Positions 1 to 8,860 of a DNA stretch of 64,000 nucleotides are shown here, in pieces (position 1 is the first letter of the stretch; every line of letters begins with the position of its first letter). The notes under the pieces were generated by a model. That model was not told where the DNA came from. It was given only the letters and a program-made list of their open reading frames with translations, and did not search any database. The DNA is from Dactylosporangium fulvum (GTDB lineage: Bacteria > Actinomycetota > Actinomycetes > Mycobacteriales > Micromonosporaceae). The DNA is taken from the NCBI RefSeq assembly GCF_025137375.1, contig NZ_CP073720.1, positions 4,488,501 to 4,552,500 on the forward strand, in the 5' to 3' direction. The translations under genes and the position numbers were made by a program.

Positions 1-677
1 TCGATGAAGCGCACCCGGAAATCGTGCAGCGCCGGGATGCGTGCCCGTGCCTGATCGGGACGGCCGACCCAGGCCATGCCGGCATCGACAAGAAGGTCCA
101 CATCCGGCCCCAAGCCCTCGCGCGCGGCGGCGAGTTGGTCGACGTCGGCGGAGAGGGAACTCTCTCCGAATCCCATCCACCCGAACTTGACCGCCCGGAA
201 GCCCATGCCAGCCAGCCGGGTAGCCTCGGCCCGCGTCTCGTCGGGCGTCGCCCCGAACAGGGTGGACGCGTACGGAGTCTTGGGTGACGCGGCGCGGACG
301 CCGAGGAGTTCGTGGACCGGCACTTCGTATCTGCGGCCGAGCAGGTCGCACAGCGCGATGTTGATGCCCGAGAGCGTGTGTGCTGCCTGGAGCTGGTCGA
401 ACGAGTTGGCCCGGACGAGCGCGGTGATTCGCCGGACGTCGTCGATGCTGTCGATGGTCTGACCGAGGACGGAGCCAAGAACCGGCTGGCACGCGCTGTG
501 CGACATCGGTGCGATGAGACTGGCGATGGAGACCAGGGGCGAGGCTTCGCATTCACCCCATCCCTCCCAGCCGCCGGCGCGTACCCGGACGAGCAGAACG
601 TCTTGGCTCCCGTCGGCGACGTTCTCGACCGTGGGCATCGACAAGTAGTACAAGTCGACACTGTCAATCTTGGTCAC
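1..677 (-). CDS. Mandelate racemase/enolase superfamily dehydratase, 3' end outside window
   Basis: Reading the minus strand from GTG at 677 gives an uninterrupted frame of 225 codons to the window edge, so the C-terminal part is missing. The first ~110 residues look like the capping domain of the enolase superfamily (...RVRAGGWEGWGECEASP...). The barrel begins with VKFGWMGFG, which holds the first lysine of the KxK motif, although the second position is Gly. DVDLLVDAGMAW then carries the first metal-binding Asp. An AGGAG ribosome site lies just before the GTG. The gene is divergent from a FadR-type regulator operon with SDR, SMP-30 and LarA-like genes. A sugar-acid (aldonate or aldarate) dehydratase is the likely role; the substrate cannot be told. 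Confidence 0.85.
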   Translation of the reverse strand, partial: MTKIDSVDLYYLSMPTVENVADGSQDVLLVRVRAGGWEGWGECEASPLVSIASLIAPMSHSACQPVLGSVLGQTIDSIDDVRRITALVRANSFDQLQAAHTLSGINIALCDLLGRRYEVPVHELLGVRAASPKTPYASTLFGATPDETRAEATRLAGMGFRAVKFGWMGFGESSLSADVDQLAAAREGLGPDVDLLVDAGMAWVGRPDQARARIPALHDFRVRFI

Positions 678-741
678 AACGCTCCTAGGTCTGTGGCCTC
701 ACGTGGCAGTTCGGCATGCCACTAGCCTTGTGCTGGGCAGA

Positions 742-771
742 AACCTAGGGCCTCGCACGGAACGTTGTCAA
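742..771 (-). promoter_or_regulatory. Predicted sigma-70 promoter of the enolase-superfamily gene
   Basis: On the minus strand TTGACA (771-766) is followed after 18 bp by TAGGTT (747-742), a good match to a housekeeping promoter. It fires toward the dehydratase gene starting at 677. The candidate FadR-type operator at 773-789 lies directly upstream of the -35 box. Confidence 0.5.
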
Positions 772-772
772 T

Positions 773-789
773 CACTTGTATGTTAAGTG
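773..789. promoter_or_regulatory. Candidate operator, 17-bp inverted repeat, copy 1
   Basis: CACTTGTATGTTAAGTG is an inverted repeat with CACTT/AAGTG arms and a 7-bp centre. It sits in the divergent promoter region between the dehydratase and the FadR-type regulator. A near-identical palindrome (15 of 17 positions on the opposite strand) occurs at 5113-5129 before the large exported protein. FadR/GntR regulators usually bind such short palindromes near their own gene, so this is the likely autoregulatory site. Binding is inferred. Confidence 0.55.
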
Positions 790-853
790 TCCAGCTGATT
801 GCCGCCAGCCGCTCGGTAGCGTTTGGAGTGCTTGTCGTACTAGAGTGGGCTGC

Positions 854-1558
854 ATGGGCGACAAGGTGACCTCTGACGCGCGTGTTCCGCTGACGAGTGT
901 CGTGTCTGGGCAGCTACTCCAGTTGCTACGCGATGAGGGTCTGGCGGAAGGCGATTCCATCCCGCCGACCGGTGAGCTGGCTGAGCGGTTCGGTGTCTCG
1001 CGCACCGTGATCCGCGAGTCGCTGGCCGAGCTGACCGGGCGTGGGCTGATCCGCCGGCAGCAAGGGCGCGAAGGCGTCGTCGCGCTCCCCGGCGGCGACC
1101 ATCTGTCCTCGCTGTTCGAGACGCGGGTCAGCTACGACGGGATCTCCTTCGAGCAGCTGCACGACGTCCGGGAGGTGCTGGAGGTGGGGGCGGCTCGCAT
1201 CGCGGCCCGGCATGCGCAACTCCCCGACATCGCTCGGCTCAGTGATCTGCTGCATGCGATGCGGACCGCTACTGACGACAAGCAGATGCTCGCCGTCGAC
1301 CTGGAGTTCCACCGTGCCATCGCGAGCGCAGCCAACCCGCTGTTCGGGCTGATCCTCGACGGCCTCAGTCCGCTGCTGATGAAGTCGCGACTGGCCGTGT
1401 GGCAGTCGTACCTGGCACACGGCGGGGATCTTGAGGCGGCCATCACTCGACACACCGCCCTTCGCGACCGTATCGCCGCGCAGGACGAGGACGGAGCGGC
1501 AGCCGCGATGCGAGACGATTTGCAGGACACCCGGCAGGGACTGGCGGGGATCGAGTGA
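854..1558 (+). CDS. FadR-subfamily GntR transcriptional regulator
   Basis: The 234-residue product has an N-terminal winged helix (about residues 10-75) with the typical GntR segment IPPTGELAERFGVSRTVIRESLAEL, broken here only by my quotation. It is followed by an all-helical FCD effector domain (DVREVLEVGAARIAA..., and EFHRAIASAANP with the usual metal/ligand His). I chose the ATG at 854, as upstream in-frame codons lie in the promoter region. Its stop overlaps the GTG of the SDR gene by 4 bp, so the two are translationally coupled. It probably represses this operon, the divergent dehydratase and perhaps the exported protein at 5196, with a pathway sugar acid as effector; the last points are inference. 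Confidence 0.9.
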   Translation: MGDKVTSDARVPLTSVVSGQLLQLLRDEGLAEGDSIPPTGELAERFGVSRTVIRESLAELTGRGLIRRQQGREGVVALPGGDHLSSLFETRVSYDGISFEQLHDVREVLEVGAARIAARHAQLPDIARLSDLLHAMRTATDDKQMLAVDLEFHRAIASAANPLFGLILDGLSPLLMKSRLAVWQSYLAHGGDLEAAITRHTALRDRIAAQDEDGAAAAMRDDLQDTRQGLAGIE

Positions 1559-2310
1559 ACGTTGCTGTCGTCACAGGTGCCGCAGGCGGCATCGGCGCGG
1601 CCACGGTACGTGCCCTCGTTGCGGATGGATGGGCTGTCGTTGGCGTTGATCGGGATGCGGCCGAGCTCGATCGGCTACCCGCGTCCGTGGCCAGAGTCGC
1701 TGGCGATGTGTCAGCACCCGCGACACACGAAGCAGCGGTTTCCCGCGCGTCCGACCTCGGTGAACTCAAGGGCTGGGTGAACAACGCGGCCATCCAGATC
1801 AACGGCTCGGCGGCCGAGGTTGAGCAGCAGAGCGTCCGGGCCCAGATCGATGTGAATCTCCTGGGTGCCGTCTGGGGCTGCGCGGCCGCGGCCCGGGCGA
1901 TGACCTCGGGCGGAGCCCTGGTTTCGGTGGCGTCCATTCACGCGAGCCGCGGCTTTCCGGCGGCGTTCGTCTACGCCGCGACCAAGGGGGCGATCGTGGC
2001 GATGACCCGCCAGTTCGCTGTGGAGTACGGCCCCCGCGGGTTGCGGGCGAACTCGGTGTCTCCTGGTGCCATACGCACCCGGATGTGCACGGAGGAGTGG
2101 GACGCCGCCGCGGATCCGGTGGCAGCCCGAGCTGCCGACGAAGGGCTGCATGTGATGAACAGGATGGGTGAGCCCGAAGAAGTGGCCTCGGTCATCGCAT
2201 TCCTGCTGTCTGATAGCGCATCGCTCATCACGGGCCAGGACATCGTCGTGGACGGTGGCGCTACCGCGCGTCCTCCATTGGGCGTGGGCCGGCTCGGGGA
2301 GCGGTCGTGA
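1555..2310 (+). CDS. SDR-family NAD(P)-dependent oxidoreductase
   Basis: The product has 251 residues, the usual length of a classical short-chain dehydrogenase. Visible motifs are TGAAGGIG for the cofactor-binding Rossmann turn, NNAA after strand 4, a catalytic Ser in VSVASIHAS, and Y-A-A-T-K supplying the Tyr and Lys. The C-terminal block LITGQDIVVDGG is standard. The GTG start overlaps the FadR gene stop, and its own stop overlaps the SMP-30 start. Within this operon it probably oxidises a free sugar to its lactone, or a later hydroxy-acid intermediate. Substrate is unknown. Confidence 0.92.
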   Translation: MNVAVVTGAAGGIGAATVRALVADGWAVVGVDRDAAELDRLPASVARVAGDVSAPATHEAAVSRASDLGELKGWVNNAAIQINGSAAEVEQQSVRAQIDVNLLGAVWGCAAAARAMTSGGALVSVASIHASRGFPAAFVYAATKGAIVAMTRQFAVEYGPRGLRANSVSPGAIRTRMCTEEWDAAADPVAARAADEGLHVMNRMGEPEEVASVIAFLLSDSASLITGQDIVVDGGATARPPLGVGRLGERS

Positions 2311-3266
2311 CGACCGCAGGCCGGGACGTCGACGGTCGGACCGCCGACCGTGGCGTGACCGTGCAGGTCGCCAACGACCGTCGTTGCGTGCTGGGCGAAG
2401 GCCCGGTCTGGGACCCCGTCCGTCGACGGGTCATGTGGGTCGACATCAGTAACGGCCTCATCCTGAGTGGCACGTTGCATGACGACGGCACGGTGTCGAC
2501 CGACGACGAGGTCGCGGTGGGCGGAACCGTCGGGGCGGTCGCGGTGTCTCCCTCCGGCGAGTGGGTGATCGCCGGGACGGATGGCCTGCTGTTCAGGCGA
2601 CCCGGCGGCGAGATCGTTGCCGGTCCCCGCATCGTCGACGACGCAACGGTCCGCCGTCTCAACGATGGCAAGCCCGATCCTGCCGGTGACTTCGTCGTCG
2701 GGACACTCGCGCTCGATGATGCGGCCGCGGGTCTGGAGCGCCTTGTCCGGGTGGACGGCGCGGGGCTTGTCCATCCGATCGACGATGACCTGACGCTCTC
2801 CAACGGCCTCGCCTGGAGTCGCGACGGTGACGTCATGTACAGCGTCGACACGCTACGGCGCGTGGTCTACGCACGCCAGTATCGGCCCGGCGTCGGTCCG
2901 ACGGGAGCTCGCCGTGACCACCTGAGGTTCGAGAACGGATTCCCCGATGGCATGTGCATCGATGCGGAAGGGTGCCTGTGGATTGCCATGTGGGGCCTCG
3001 GCGAGGTGCGCCGATACTCACCGGTGGGGGACCTCCTCTCCGTCGTTCACGTCCCCGCACCACACGTGTCGAGCGTCGCGTTCGCGGGTGACGACTTGAA
3101 CACGCTTCTCATCACCACAGCGACAGAGGACCTGGACGAGGCCGACATCGTCACGTACCCGATGTCCGGGTGCCTCTTCACCATCAAACCCGGCGTCCGT
3201 GGCCTGCACCAACCACTCTGGAACGGCGTCGTCGCGACGACGCCGCGGAAGGCCAGGAGCCGATGA
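2307..3266 (+). CDS. SMP-30/gluconolactonase-type lactonase
   Basis: The 319-residue protein is a six-bladed beta-propeller of the SMP-30/LRE family. LGEGPVWD carries the first metal-binding Glu, LSNGLAWS holds the Asn region, and YSVDT and FPDGMCID supply the conserved Asp positions. The ending GVRGLHQPLW is typical. Members hydrolyse sugar lactones to aldonic acids with a divalent metal. It is coupled to the SDR gene by a GTGA overlap, which fits oxidation to a lactone followed by ring opening. Its 3' end runs close to the LarA-like gene. Confidence 0.92.
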   Translation: MTTAGRDVDGRTADRGVTVQVANDRRCVLGEGPVWDPVRRRVMWVDISNGLILSGTLHDDGTVSTDDEVAVGGTVGAVAVSPSGEWVIAGTDGLLFRRPGGEIVAGPRIVDDATVRRLNDGKPDPAGDFVVGTLALDDAAAGLERLVRVDGAGLVHPIDDDLTLSNGLAWSRDGDVMYSVDTLRRVVYARQYRPGVGPTGARRDHLRFENGFPDGMCIDAEGCLWIAMWGLGEVRRYSPVGDLLSVVHVPAPHVSSVAFAGDDLNTLLITTATEDLDEADIVTYPMSGCLFTIKPGVRGLHQPLWNGVVATTPRKARSR

Positions 3267-3315
3267 TGACCACTGGACGGATCGAGACGGCCGGATCACG
3301 ATCTTCGGCACACCG

Positions 3316-4623
3316 GTGCGCGCAGTGAGTCGCACCCGCCGTGTGCGCCTGGCCTATGGGCGCCACGGACTCGAGGTCGACCTGCCAGCTGATCGCATAA
3401 TGGTGGTGGAGCCACGCTTCGCCGACGGGGCCGCGGATCAGGCGGCCGAGGTCCGCCGCGCGATTCGTCATCCCGTCGCCGGACCTCCGTTGCGCGACCG
3501 TCTGATCGCCAAGGGCGCCGGGCGCCACACCACCGTCGCCATCTCAGTCTGTGACGGAACACGAGCCCAGCCACGACATGTGATGGTGCCGGAGATTCTC
3601 GACGAGATCTCCGACCTCGTCGATCTCGCCAACGTGGTCGTCATCGTCGCGACCGGCACGCATCGCGGCAATACCGAGGCGGAGCTGCTCGACATGCTCG
3701 GCCCAGAGATTCTTCGAACCGTCAACGTGGTCAACCACGACGCGCGGGACGGTTCCGACCTGACCTGGTGCGGCATGGCGGGCGCGGGAGTGCCGGTCTG
3801 GCTCAACAGGACCTGGGTTGACGCCGACGTCAAGATCACGACCGGCTTCGTTGAGCCACACTTCTTCGCCGGGTTCTCCGGCGGGCCGAAGTTGATCGCT
3901 CCGGGACTGGCCGGCCTCGACACGGTGCTGGTTCTGCACGACGCGCACAGGATCGGAAATCCCAATGCGACCTGGTCGATTACCGAAGGAAACCCGGTAC
4001 ACGACGATGTCCGCGCCGTCGCCCAGATGACCGGCTGCGACTTCGCCGTCGATGTGGTGATGAACCGCAACCACCAGATCGTCCAGGCGTTCGCCGGTGA
4101 CCTGATCGCCATGCACCGCGCCGCGTGCCGCACGGCTCGCGAATTGTCGATGGTCCGGGTGGATGCGCCGTTTGAGGTCGTCGTGACGACCAACTCCGGC
4201 TACCCATTGGACCAGAACCTCTATCAAGCGGTCAAAGGTATGTCGGCCGGAGCGACCATCACCAAACCAGGAGGGCGGCTGATCGTCGCCGCTGAGTGCA
4301 GCGACGGCTACCCCGATCACGGGTCGTACGTCGACGTGCTCACAAGTGCCGAGTCACCACAGGCACTACTCGACCAGATCGCAGCCCGGGAGCAAACGCT
4401 TCCGGACCAATGGCAGGTCCAGATCCAGGCACGCACCTGCACCTACGCCAGCGTCGGAGTGCATTGCGAGGGCCTTGACGCCCAACAGCTCGAGGCTGCC
4501 CACTTGGACGAGGTGCCCGACATCGGCGCGGAGGTCGAGCGTGCCCTGCATCAGGCCGGCCCCGACGCCCGCTGCTGCGTCCTCCCCGAAGGGCCCCAGA
4601 CGATCCCGTATGTCGCACAGTGA
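3316..4623 (+). CDS. LarA-like nickel-pincer racemase/epimerase
   Basis: The ~435-residue protein matches the lactate racemase LarA family. Conserved elements are VATGTHR with a catalytic His, VNVVNHDARDG, and HFFAGFSGGPKLIAPG, whose Lys corresponds to the residue holding the nickel-pincer (NPN) cofactor in LarA. LarA homologues include sugar-acid C2 epimerases, and this one sits in a sugar-acid operon, so an aldonate epimerase is more likely than lactate racemase. The start is uncertain: in-frame GTG codons at 3316 and 3325 are possible. The best ribosome site (CCAGGAG) precedes ATGs at 3263/3266, which lie in another frame that stops at 3328. No larB, larC or larE for cofactor synthesis is in the window. 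Confidence 0.85.
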   Translation: MRAVSRTRRVRLAYGRHGLEVDLPADRIMVVEPRFADGAADQAAEVRRAIRHPVAGPPLRDRLIAKGAGRHTTVAISVCDGTRAQPRHVMVPEILDEISDLVDLANVVVIVATGTHRGNTEAELLDMLGPEILRTVNVVNHDARDGSDLTWCGMAGAGVPVWLNRTWVDADVKITTGFVEPHFFAGFSGGPKLIAPGLAGLDTVLVLHDAHRIGNPNATWSITEGNPVHDDVRAVAQMTGCDFAVDVVMNRNHQIVQAFAGDLIAMHRAACRTARELSMVRVDAPFEVVVTTNSGYPLDQNLYQAVKGMSAGATITKPGGRLIVAAECSDGYPDHGSYVDVLTSAESPQALLDQIAAREQTLPDQWQVQIQARTCTYASVGVHCEGLDAQQLEAAHLDEVPDIGAEVERALHQAGPDARCCVLPEGPQTIPYVAQ

Positions 4624-5195
4624 CGGAGGCTTGTCTGTCCTCGCCGGCGGATGCGTCCGCCCGACCCGCTACCACCGCGGAGATAGGCGTGCCGTAGACC
4701 GTCGTTGCTGACGCTGTCATAGCGTCATCCCGAGCCCACCGGTGTGCTCGGCCACTGACCGCGCCCAGCCCGACACGGGAGTGTACAACTCGTACCTCTG
4801 CCAGTTGATTTTGTCGGCAAGGATGACGGACCGCTCCGGCAGTTATCACACAAGATGGCGTGTAGTCGCACGCGTCCCAGGCCCGCCTTCGTGGCCGTCG
4901 CGGACGCGTGGCCGTCGCCGACCAGGGGCCCGAACCGGACTCCTTCGAACGACCGCAGAGGTGCGCCTGCCAGCATCAATGCTGGGCTGGTCACTTGCTG
5001 CACGGTGGCGCGGGTCCGGCTGACCTGCAGGGCGCACATGGCGCCACGAGACGCAACACTTCTCCTACAAGATCGGCGTTACGGAGCCTACTTCGGCTCG
5101 TCTATGTCGAAACACTTGACGTACAAGTGGGGTCGACTGAAGGATGGGCGCACGGTCACAGGGATCGATACCAGCGCGAGGAGGCGGACGCCGTC
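4624..5195. other. Intergenic region before the exported protein
   Basis: This 572-bp stretch holds no gene I can support. Overlapping frames are present on both strands but show no family motifs or convincing ribosome sites. Its 3' part contains the palindrome at 5113-5129 and a GAGGAGG ribosome site at 5178-5184 for the gene at 5196. It is most likely the promoter region of that gene plus non-coding sequence. Confidence 0.5.
5113..5129. promoter_or_regulatory. Candidate operator, 17-bp inverted repeat, copy 2
   Basis: CACTTGACGTACAAGTG lies 66 bp before the ATG of the exported protein. Read on the minus strand it is CACTTGTACGTCAAGTG, differing from copy 1 (773-789) at only two central positions. 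This suggests that the FadR-type regulator at 854 also controls the exported protein. A TTGACG inside the palindrome could be a -35 box, in which case binding would block RNA polymerase; no strong -10 follows. Confidence 0.55.
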
Positions 5196-8100
5196 ATGGA
5201 ACTATCTCGACGCAAACTCTTGATCACGACGTTGGCTGTCGGTGGTGCGGCGGCACTCAACATCGGCCTTGATCCGCGCCGAGCACACGCCAAACCTCAG
5301 ACCGTGTCCACCCCATTGGCTCCGCTAGCCTGGGACATCCACTTGCGCCCGATCGCAGCGCGGCGGTCCGGGTCGACGAGCGCCGTCTACGATGCGGCGA
5401 ACAACGTGTGCACGTTCACCTATACCGAAGGCGGGCACACAGTCGTCTACACGGTCAACCTGGCCTCGCCCCAGGTGCAGAACGGGCTCATCGAAGTTGG
5501 CGTTCGAGTCGACAATCGAGGCCCCATCACCGCGGTAGCCGGTGCCGGCACCTACTATCTGCCACTGAGCGGCAGCGAACTGGCACCAGAAGGCCTCGCC
5601 AACGCCGCCACCACGTCCATGACGACGGCCTTCGCCAACCAGGTACTGACGTTGACGTACGTCGACAGCCTTGCGAGTGTCGACACCACCAAGACCTTCA
5701 GTTTCCAGCTGCTCAAGAAGTCGCTCATGATCCGCGCGACCAGCGACAGCTCACGCGGACGCGGCGGCTACACCGGCTTCGGAACGGGTCGGGCCGTCAC
5801 CTCCTCGAGCCTCTCCCAGCACACGTCGGTGTTCGTCGAAGAGGTTGCGGTCACTCTGGTCGACCAGGCCTACTTCGTCTCCGCCTACCTGGACAAGGCG
5901 AAGACCGGTTCCACGCTCCTTGACAACTCCCCGGGCGTCACCTCAGGCGCGGCCACGCATGGCATGGTGGCGCACTATGAACTCAACTCAGCGGGCGAGA
6001 CGAACCCACTGGACGAGACGATGTACGTCACAGCGTCCGCCGACCTGCTCGACTGTGTGTACCTGACCAATGCCACAAAGTCGGCCTACCGCGATACGCT
6101 CGACAGCCTGGTCATCTACGACACGTGGGAATACCGCCCGTCGTATCAAGAACGGAAGCGGCACTACCGAATGCTCCACGAGCGGTTCGGGATGGATGAC
6201 CTGCTGCTGATCGACCACCGCTGGCAGCGGGACACGCTCGACATCTCGAACCCTGCCCACTATCCCGCCTCCACCACCTGGGGATCGGCAAAGAGCTTCG
6301 CGAACTATCTGGCGACAGCGCACAACCTCTCCTGGACCGTCGCGCTCCACGAGGATTACTGGTTCATGTATCCCTCGGCGACCAACCAGTACTGGAATGT
6401 ACCCAACGTCGAAGAGAAGCTCGCGCAAGACGCCAACGGCAACCTGCGCCATGGATGGCTGACGACCTCATACGCGAACAAGTCTGACCAGATGCTCGAG
6501 TACGCCGAGATCGAGTCGAACCTGATCAAGAACAACTATCACACCAGCAGCGCATTTCTCGACGTCAACGGCGGCGTGGATCCGTCGGTGATGAACCAAG
6601 TCACCCTCAACGCCGATAGCTCGACTTCACGATCCCTCGCGCAGGTGGTCGCAGACAACGTCGCCCTCTTCGAAGGCATGAAGGGCATCTACCAGGGCCC
6701 CGTCATGTCCGAGGGGGCTCAAGGCGCACGAGCATTCGGCTCAGCGTACGCCGGCCATATCGACGCGACCGAGCGAGAGATCACCGGGCTGCAAAGCGGT
6801 CGGATCATGCCGGACTACGAACTGCGCCACATCCGCCCGCTCCAAGCAAACCAGGGCATGGGCTATCCATGGCGCTTCGACCCGGACGCCGCGAGGATCA
6901 GGTACGAACTCAGTGCCGCCAATACGGGAACCGGTGTCCCAAACCTTGCCAAACTCTCCACGGGCGCCGTCGGTGATCATGGGGTCTACTACTTCGCCGC
7001 GGCCGGATCGGGTCAGGGCACCACTCTCACGCTGATGTCGCGCGGGAGCGATACAGCGATGGGCGGCGAATACTGGTACCACGACGACGGGGCCGGACGG
7101 CGCTCGCTTGTCGCTCCGCTCCTGTACCCCGGCATCGGTGTCGCGGACCCGGGCAGCACCACCTACCCGGTTATCGGATTCAAGGCGCCGGAGTCCGGGT
7201 GGATGGTCGCCCGGTTCAGCGCAACCGCCTACCCGCAACCGGGTTCCGGCGGGTTCACACTGACCGTCTGTCACAACGGTTTCGGGCCCGAATGTGAGGT
7301 CTCCAAGGAAGCGGGTGACGAGTACTGGGCCAAGGTGCTCAAAGGGGACATGCTCTATCTCGTCTTCAGAACGAATGGCACGACCGTGCCTGGCGACAGA
7401 TGCGGCTACTACGCCTGGGTCGCCTACGCCGACGTAGAGGAACCCGCAGTCCTCTCACCGGTGACGCACACGAACTACGAGCTGTGCGGATCAGATCCGA
7501 CCAATCATTCGACCAACCTCGCACAGCTCGGTTCCGGCCTGCAAGATGACTACGGGCTCCAATACTTCGCCGCAACGGGCTCAGGCGCCAGCACCCACCT
7601 CACCAAGCTCCGGCTCGCACACGACGCCGACCTCGGTGGAGAGCACTGGGCCGACACAGACGGCCAAACAGCTGTCAGCATAGCCCCGCTCATGCACAGC
7701 GGCGTCGGCGTCGCTTTCGCAACCAATGAACGGTATCCGGTCGCAGCGTTCAGGGCGCCCGCGCCAGGAACTCTCTTCCTCGGATTCAACTTCACCGAGT
7801 ATGTCGGCGCCAGTTCGGCCGGATTCACGGTCGAGGTGTTCCAGAACGGTTTCGACTCCTCGAATAAGATGAACCCCAACCAGCCCGGCCAATATTGGAT
7901 ATGCGTCGAGAAGGACGACCTGCTCTACTTCTCCTTCCGGCCTGACGGTAATCTTGCTGCTGGCGACCACGTCAGCTACTACGCATACATCGCGTACGCG
8001 GAGCAGACGACGTCATCCCGCCGGTGGCAACCCCACTCGCACGCCACGCCGCCAGGAACTGTCGTCAACTGCCAGACCGCCCTACCTCAGCCACTGCCAA

Positions 8101-8651
8101 GCGGCGCAGCACTCCAAGTGAGAGCAGGATTCTACTTCGACTTCGACCGGTACAACTCGATGGCCATCGCCTACGGACACACCGGCTTCATCGGCGAACT
8201 CCACCACGGCATGGTCGAGCAACAGGTCAACGCGTACTACATGTTCCGCGCCATCCAGTCGCAGTACCTTGACACGGCCGTGACCGTGGTCGCGATCACC
8301 TACTTCGGAGCCAACGGGACTTCCTTCGATGTGAACACGGCGATCAAGAACGGCTACAACTTCACCAAAGCGCGCCTGTCCATCGAGTACTCCAACGATC
8401 TGAAGATCTACCTCAACTTCTCCGACAACAACTGGACCGTGAATGTCAACGGAACGAACTACGTCCTGAACCGCAACGGTTATGTCGCCGTAAACCCGAG
8501 CGAAGCCTTCAGGCAGTTCAGCTGTCTCGTCAATGGGGAACGGGCCGACTACGTCGACTGCACCTCCTACACCTACGCGAATCCGCGCGGCCGAACAGTC
8601 GACTTCGGTGGTGGACTCGTGGTCTCTGAGATGACCATCCAACACAAGTAG
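5196..8651 (+). CDS. Large Tat-exported glycoside-hydrolase-like protein with tandem repeat domains
   Basis: The ATG at 5196 follows GAGGAGG and opens with a twin-arginine signal (SRRKLLITTLAVGGAAALNIG), giving 1151 residues. Residues ~40-270 are beta-rich. Residues ~290-560 look like a TIM-barrel sugar hydrolase (LVIYDTWEYRPSYQERKRHY, DDLLLIDHRW, ALHEDYW, SAFLDVNGG), but I cannot name the family. Two homologous ~170-residue domains follow (about 570-740 and 755-925), each with YEL..., Y-F-A-A-x-G-S-G, GGE-W and SYYA/GYYA-type blocks. The last ~150 residues resemble a lectin or laminin-G-like sandwich. It is probably secreted to act on a polymer or oligosaccharide. The shared palindrome links it to the sugar-acid operon. 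It may be a new glycoside hydrolase family member. Confidence 0.75.
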   Translation: MELSRRKLLITTLAVGGAAALNIGLDPRRAHAKPQTVSTPLAPLAWDIHLRPIAARRSGSTSAVYDAANNVCTFTYTEGGHTVVYTVNLASPQVQNGLIEVGVRVDNRGPITAVAGAGTYYLPLSGSELAPEGLANAATTSMTTAFANQVLTLTYVDSLASVDTTKTFSFQLLKKSLMIRATSDSSRGRGGYTGFGTGRAVTSSSLSQHTSVFVEEVAVTLVDQAYFVSAYLDKAKTGSTLLDNSPGVTSGAATHGMVAHYELNSAGETNPLDETMYVTASADLLDCVYLTNATKSAYRDTLDSLVIYDTWEYRPSYQERKRHYRMLHERFGMDDLLLIDHRWQRDTLDISNPAHYPASTTWGSAKSFANYLATAHNLSWTVALHEDYWFMYPSATNQYWNVPNVEEKLAQDANGNLRHGWLTTSYANKSDQMLEYAEIESNLIKNNYHTSSAFLDVNGGVDPSVMNQVTLNADSSTSRSLAQVVADNVALFEGMKGIYQGPVMSEGAQGARAFGSAYAGHIDATEREITGLQSGRIMPDYELRHIRPLQANQGMGYPWRFDPDAARIRYELSAANTGTGVPNLAKLSTGAVGDHGVYYFAAAGSGQGTTLTLMSRGSDTAMGGEYWYHDDGAGRRSLVAPLLYPGIGVADPGSTTYPVIGFKAPESGWMVARFSATAYPQPGSGGFTLTVCHNGFGPECEVSKEAGDEYWAKVLKGDMLYLVFRTNGTTVPGDRCGYYAWVAYADVEEPAVLSPVTHTNYELCGSDPTNHSTNLAQLGSGLQDDYGLQYFAATGSGASTHLTKLRLAHDADLGGEHWADTDGQTAVSIAPLMHSGVGVAFATNERYPVAAFRAPAPGTLFLGFNFTEYVGASSAGFTVEVFQNGFDSSNKMNPNQPGQYWICVEKDDLLYFSFRPDGNLAAGDHVSYYAYIAYAEQTTSSRRWQPHSHATPPGTVVNCQTALPQPLPSGAALQVRAGFYFDFDRYNSMAIAYGHTGFIGELHHGMVEQQVNAYYMFRAIQSQYLDTAVTVVAITYFGANGTSFDVNTAIKNGYNFTKARLSIEYSNDLKIYLNFSDNNWTVNVNGTNYVLNRNGYVAVNPSEAFRQFSCLVNGERADYVDCTSYTYANPRGRTVDFGGGLVVSEMTIQHK

Positions 8652-8668
8652 CGCACCCTAACGACTTC

Positions 8669-8728
8669 CATGGCCGCCGCCGACCCCAAAGCCAGCGAAG
8701 TGGCAGGCAGAGGTCGGCGGTGGCCATG
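8669..8728 (+). terminator. Long stem-loop after the exported-protein gene
   Basis: CATGGCCGCCGCCGACC (8669-8685) pairs with GGTCGGCGGTGGCCATG (8712-8728), a 17-bp stem with one mismatch and a 26-base loop. It begins 18 bases after the stop codon. No T-tract follows, which is common for actinobacterial terminators. Confidence 0.6.
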
Positions 8729-8860
8729 AATACGACTCGACTCCAGATTCATCGACGTGGCCGTCGAGAGGGAGCGGTGGGAACCGCCGTCCGTGGGTAT
8801 CCCGGGCATCCTGGCGCACTGCACGGCAGCCTTCTCCGTGACGACCTCGCTGGAGCGGGC

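Noticed and set aside
4908..5195. 96-residue N-terminal extension of the exported protein
   Set aside because: The Tat signal must be near the N-terminus and a GAGGAGG ribosome site precedes the ATG at 5196; the extension also crosses the candidate operator.
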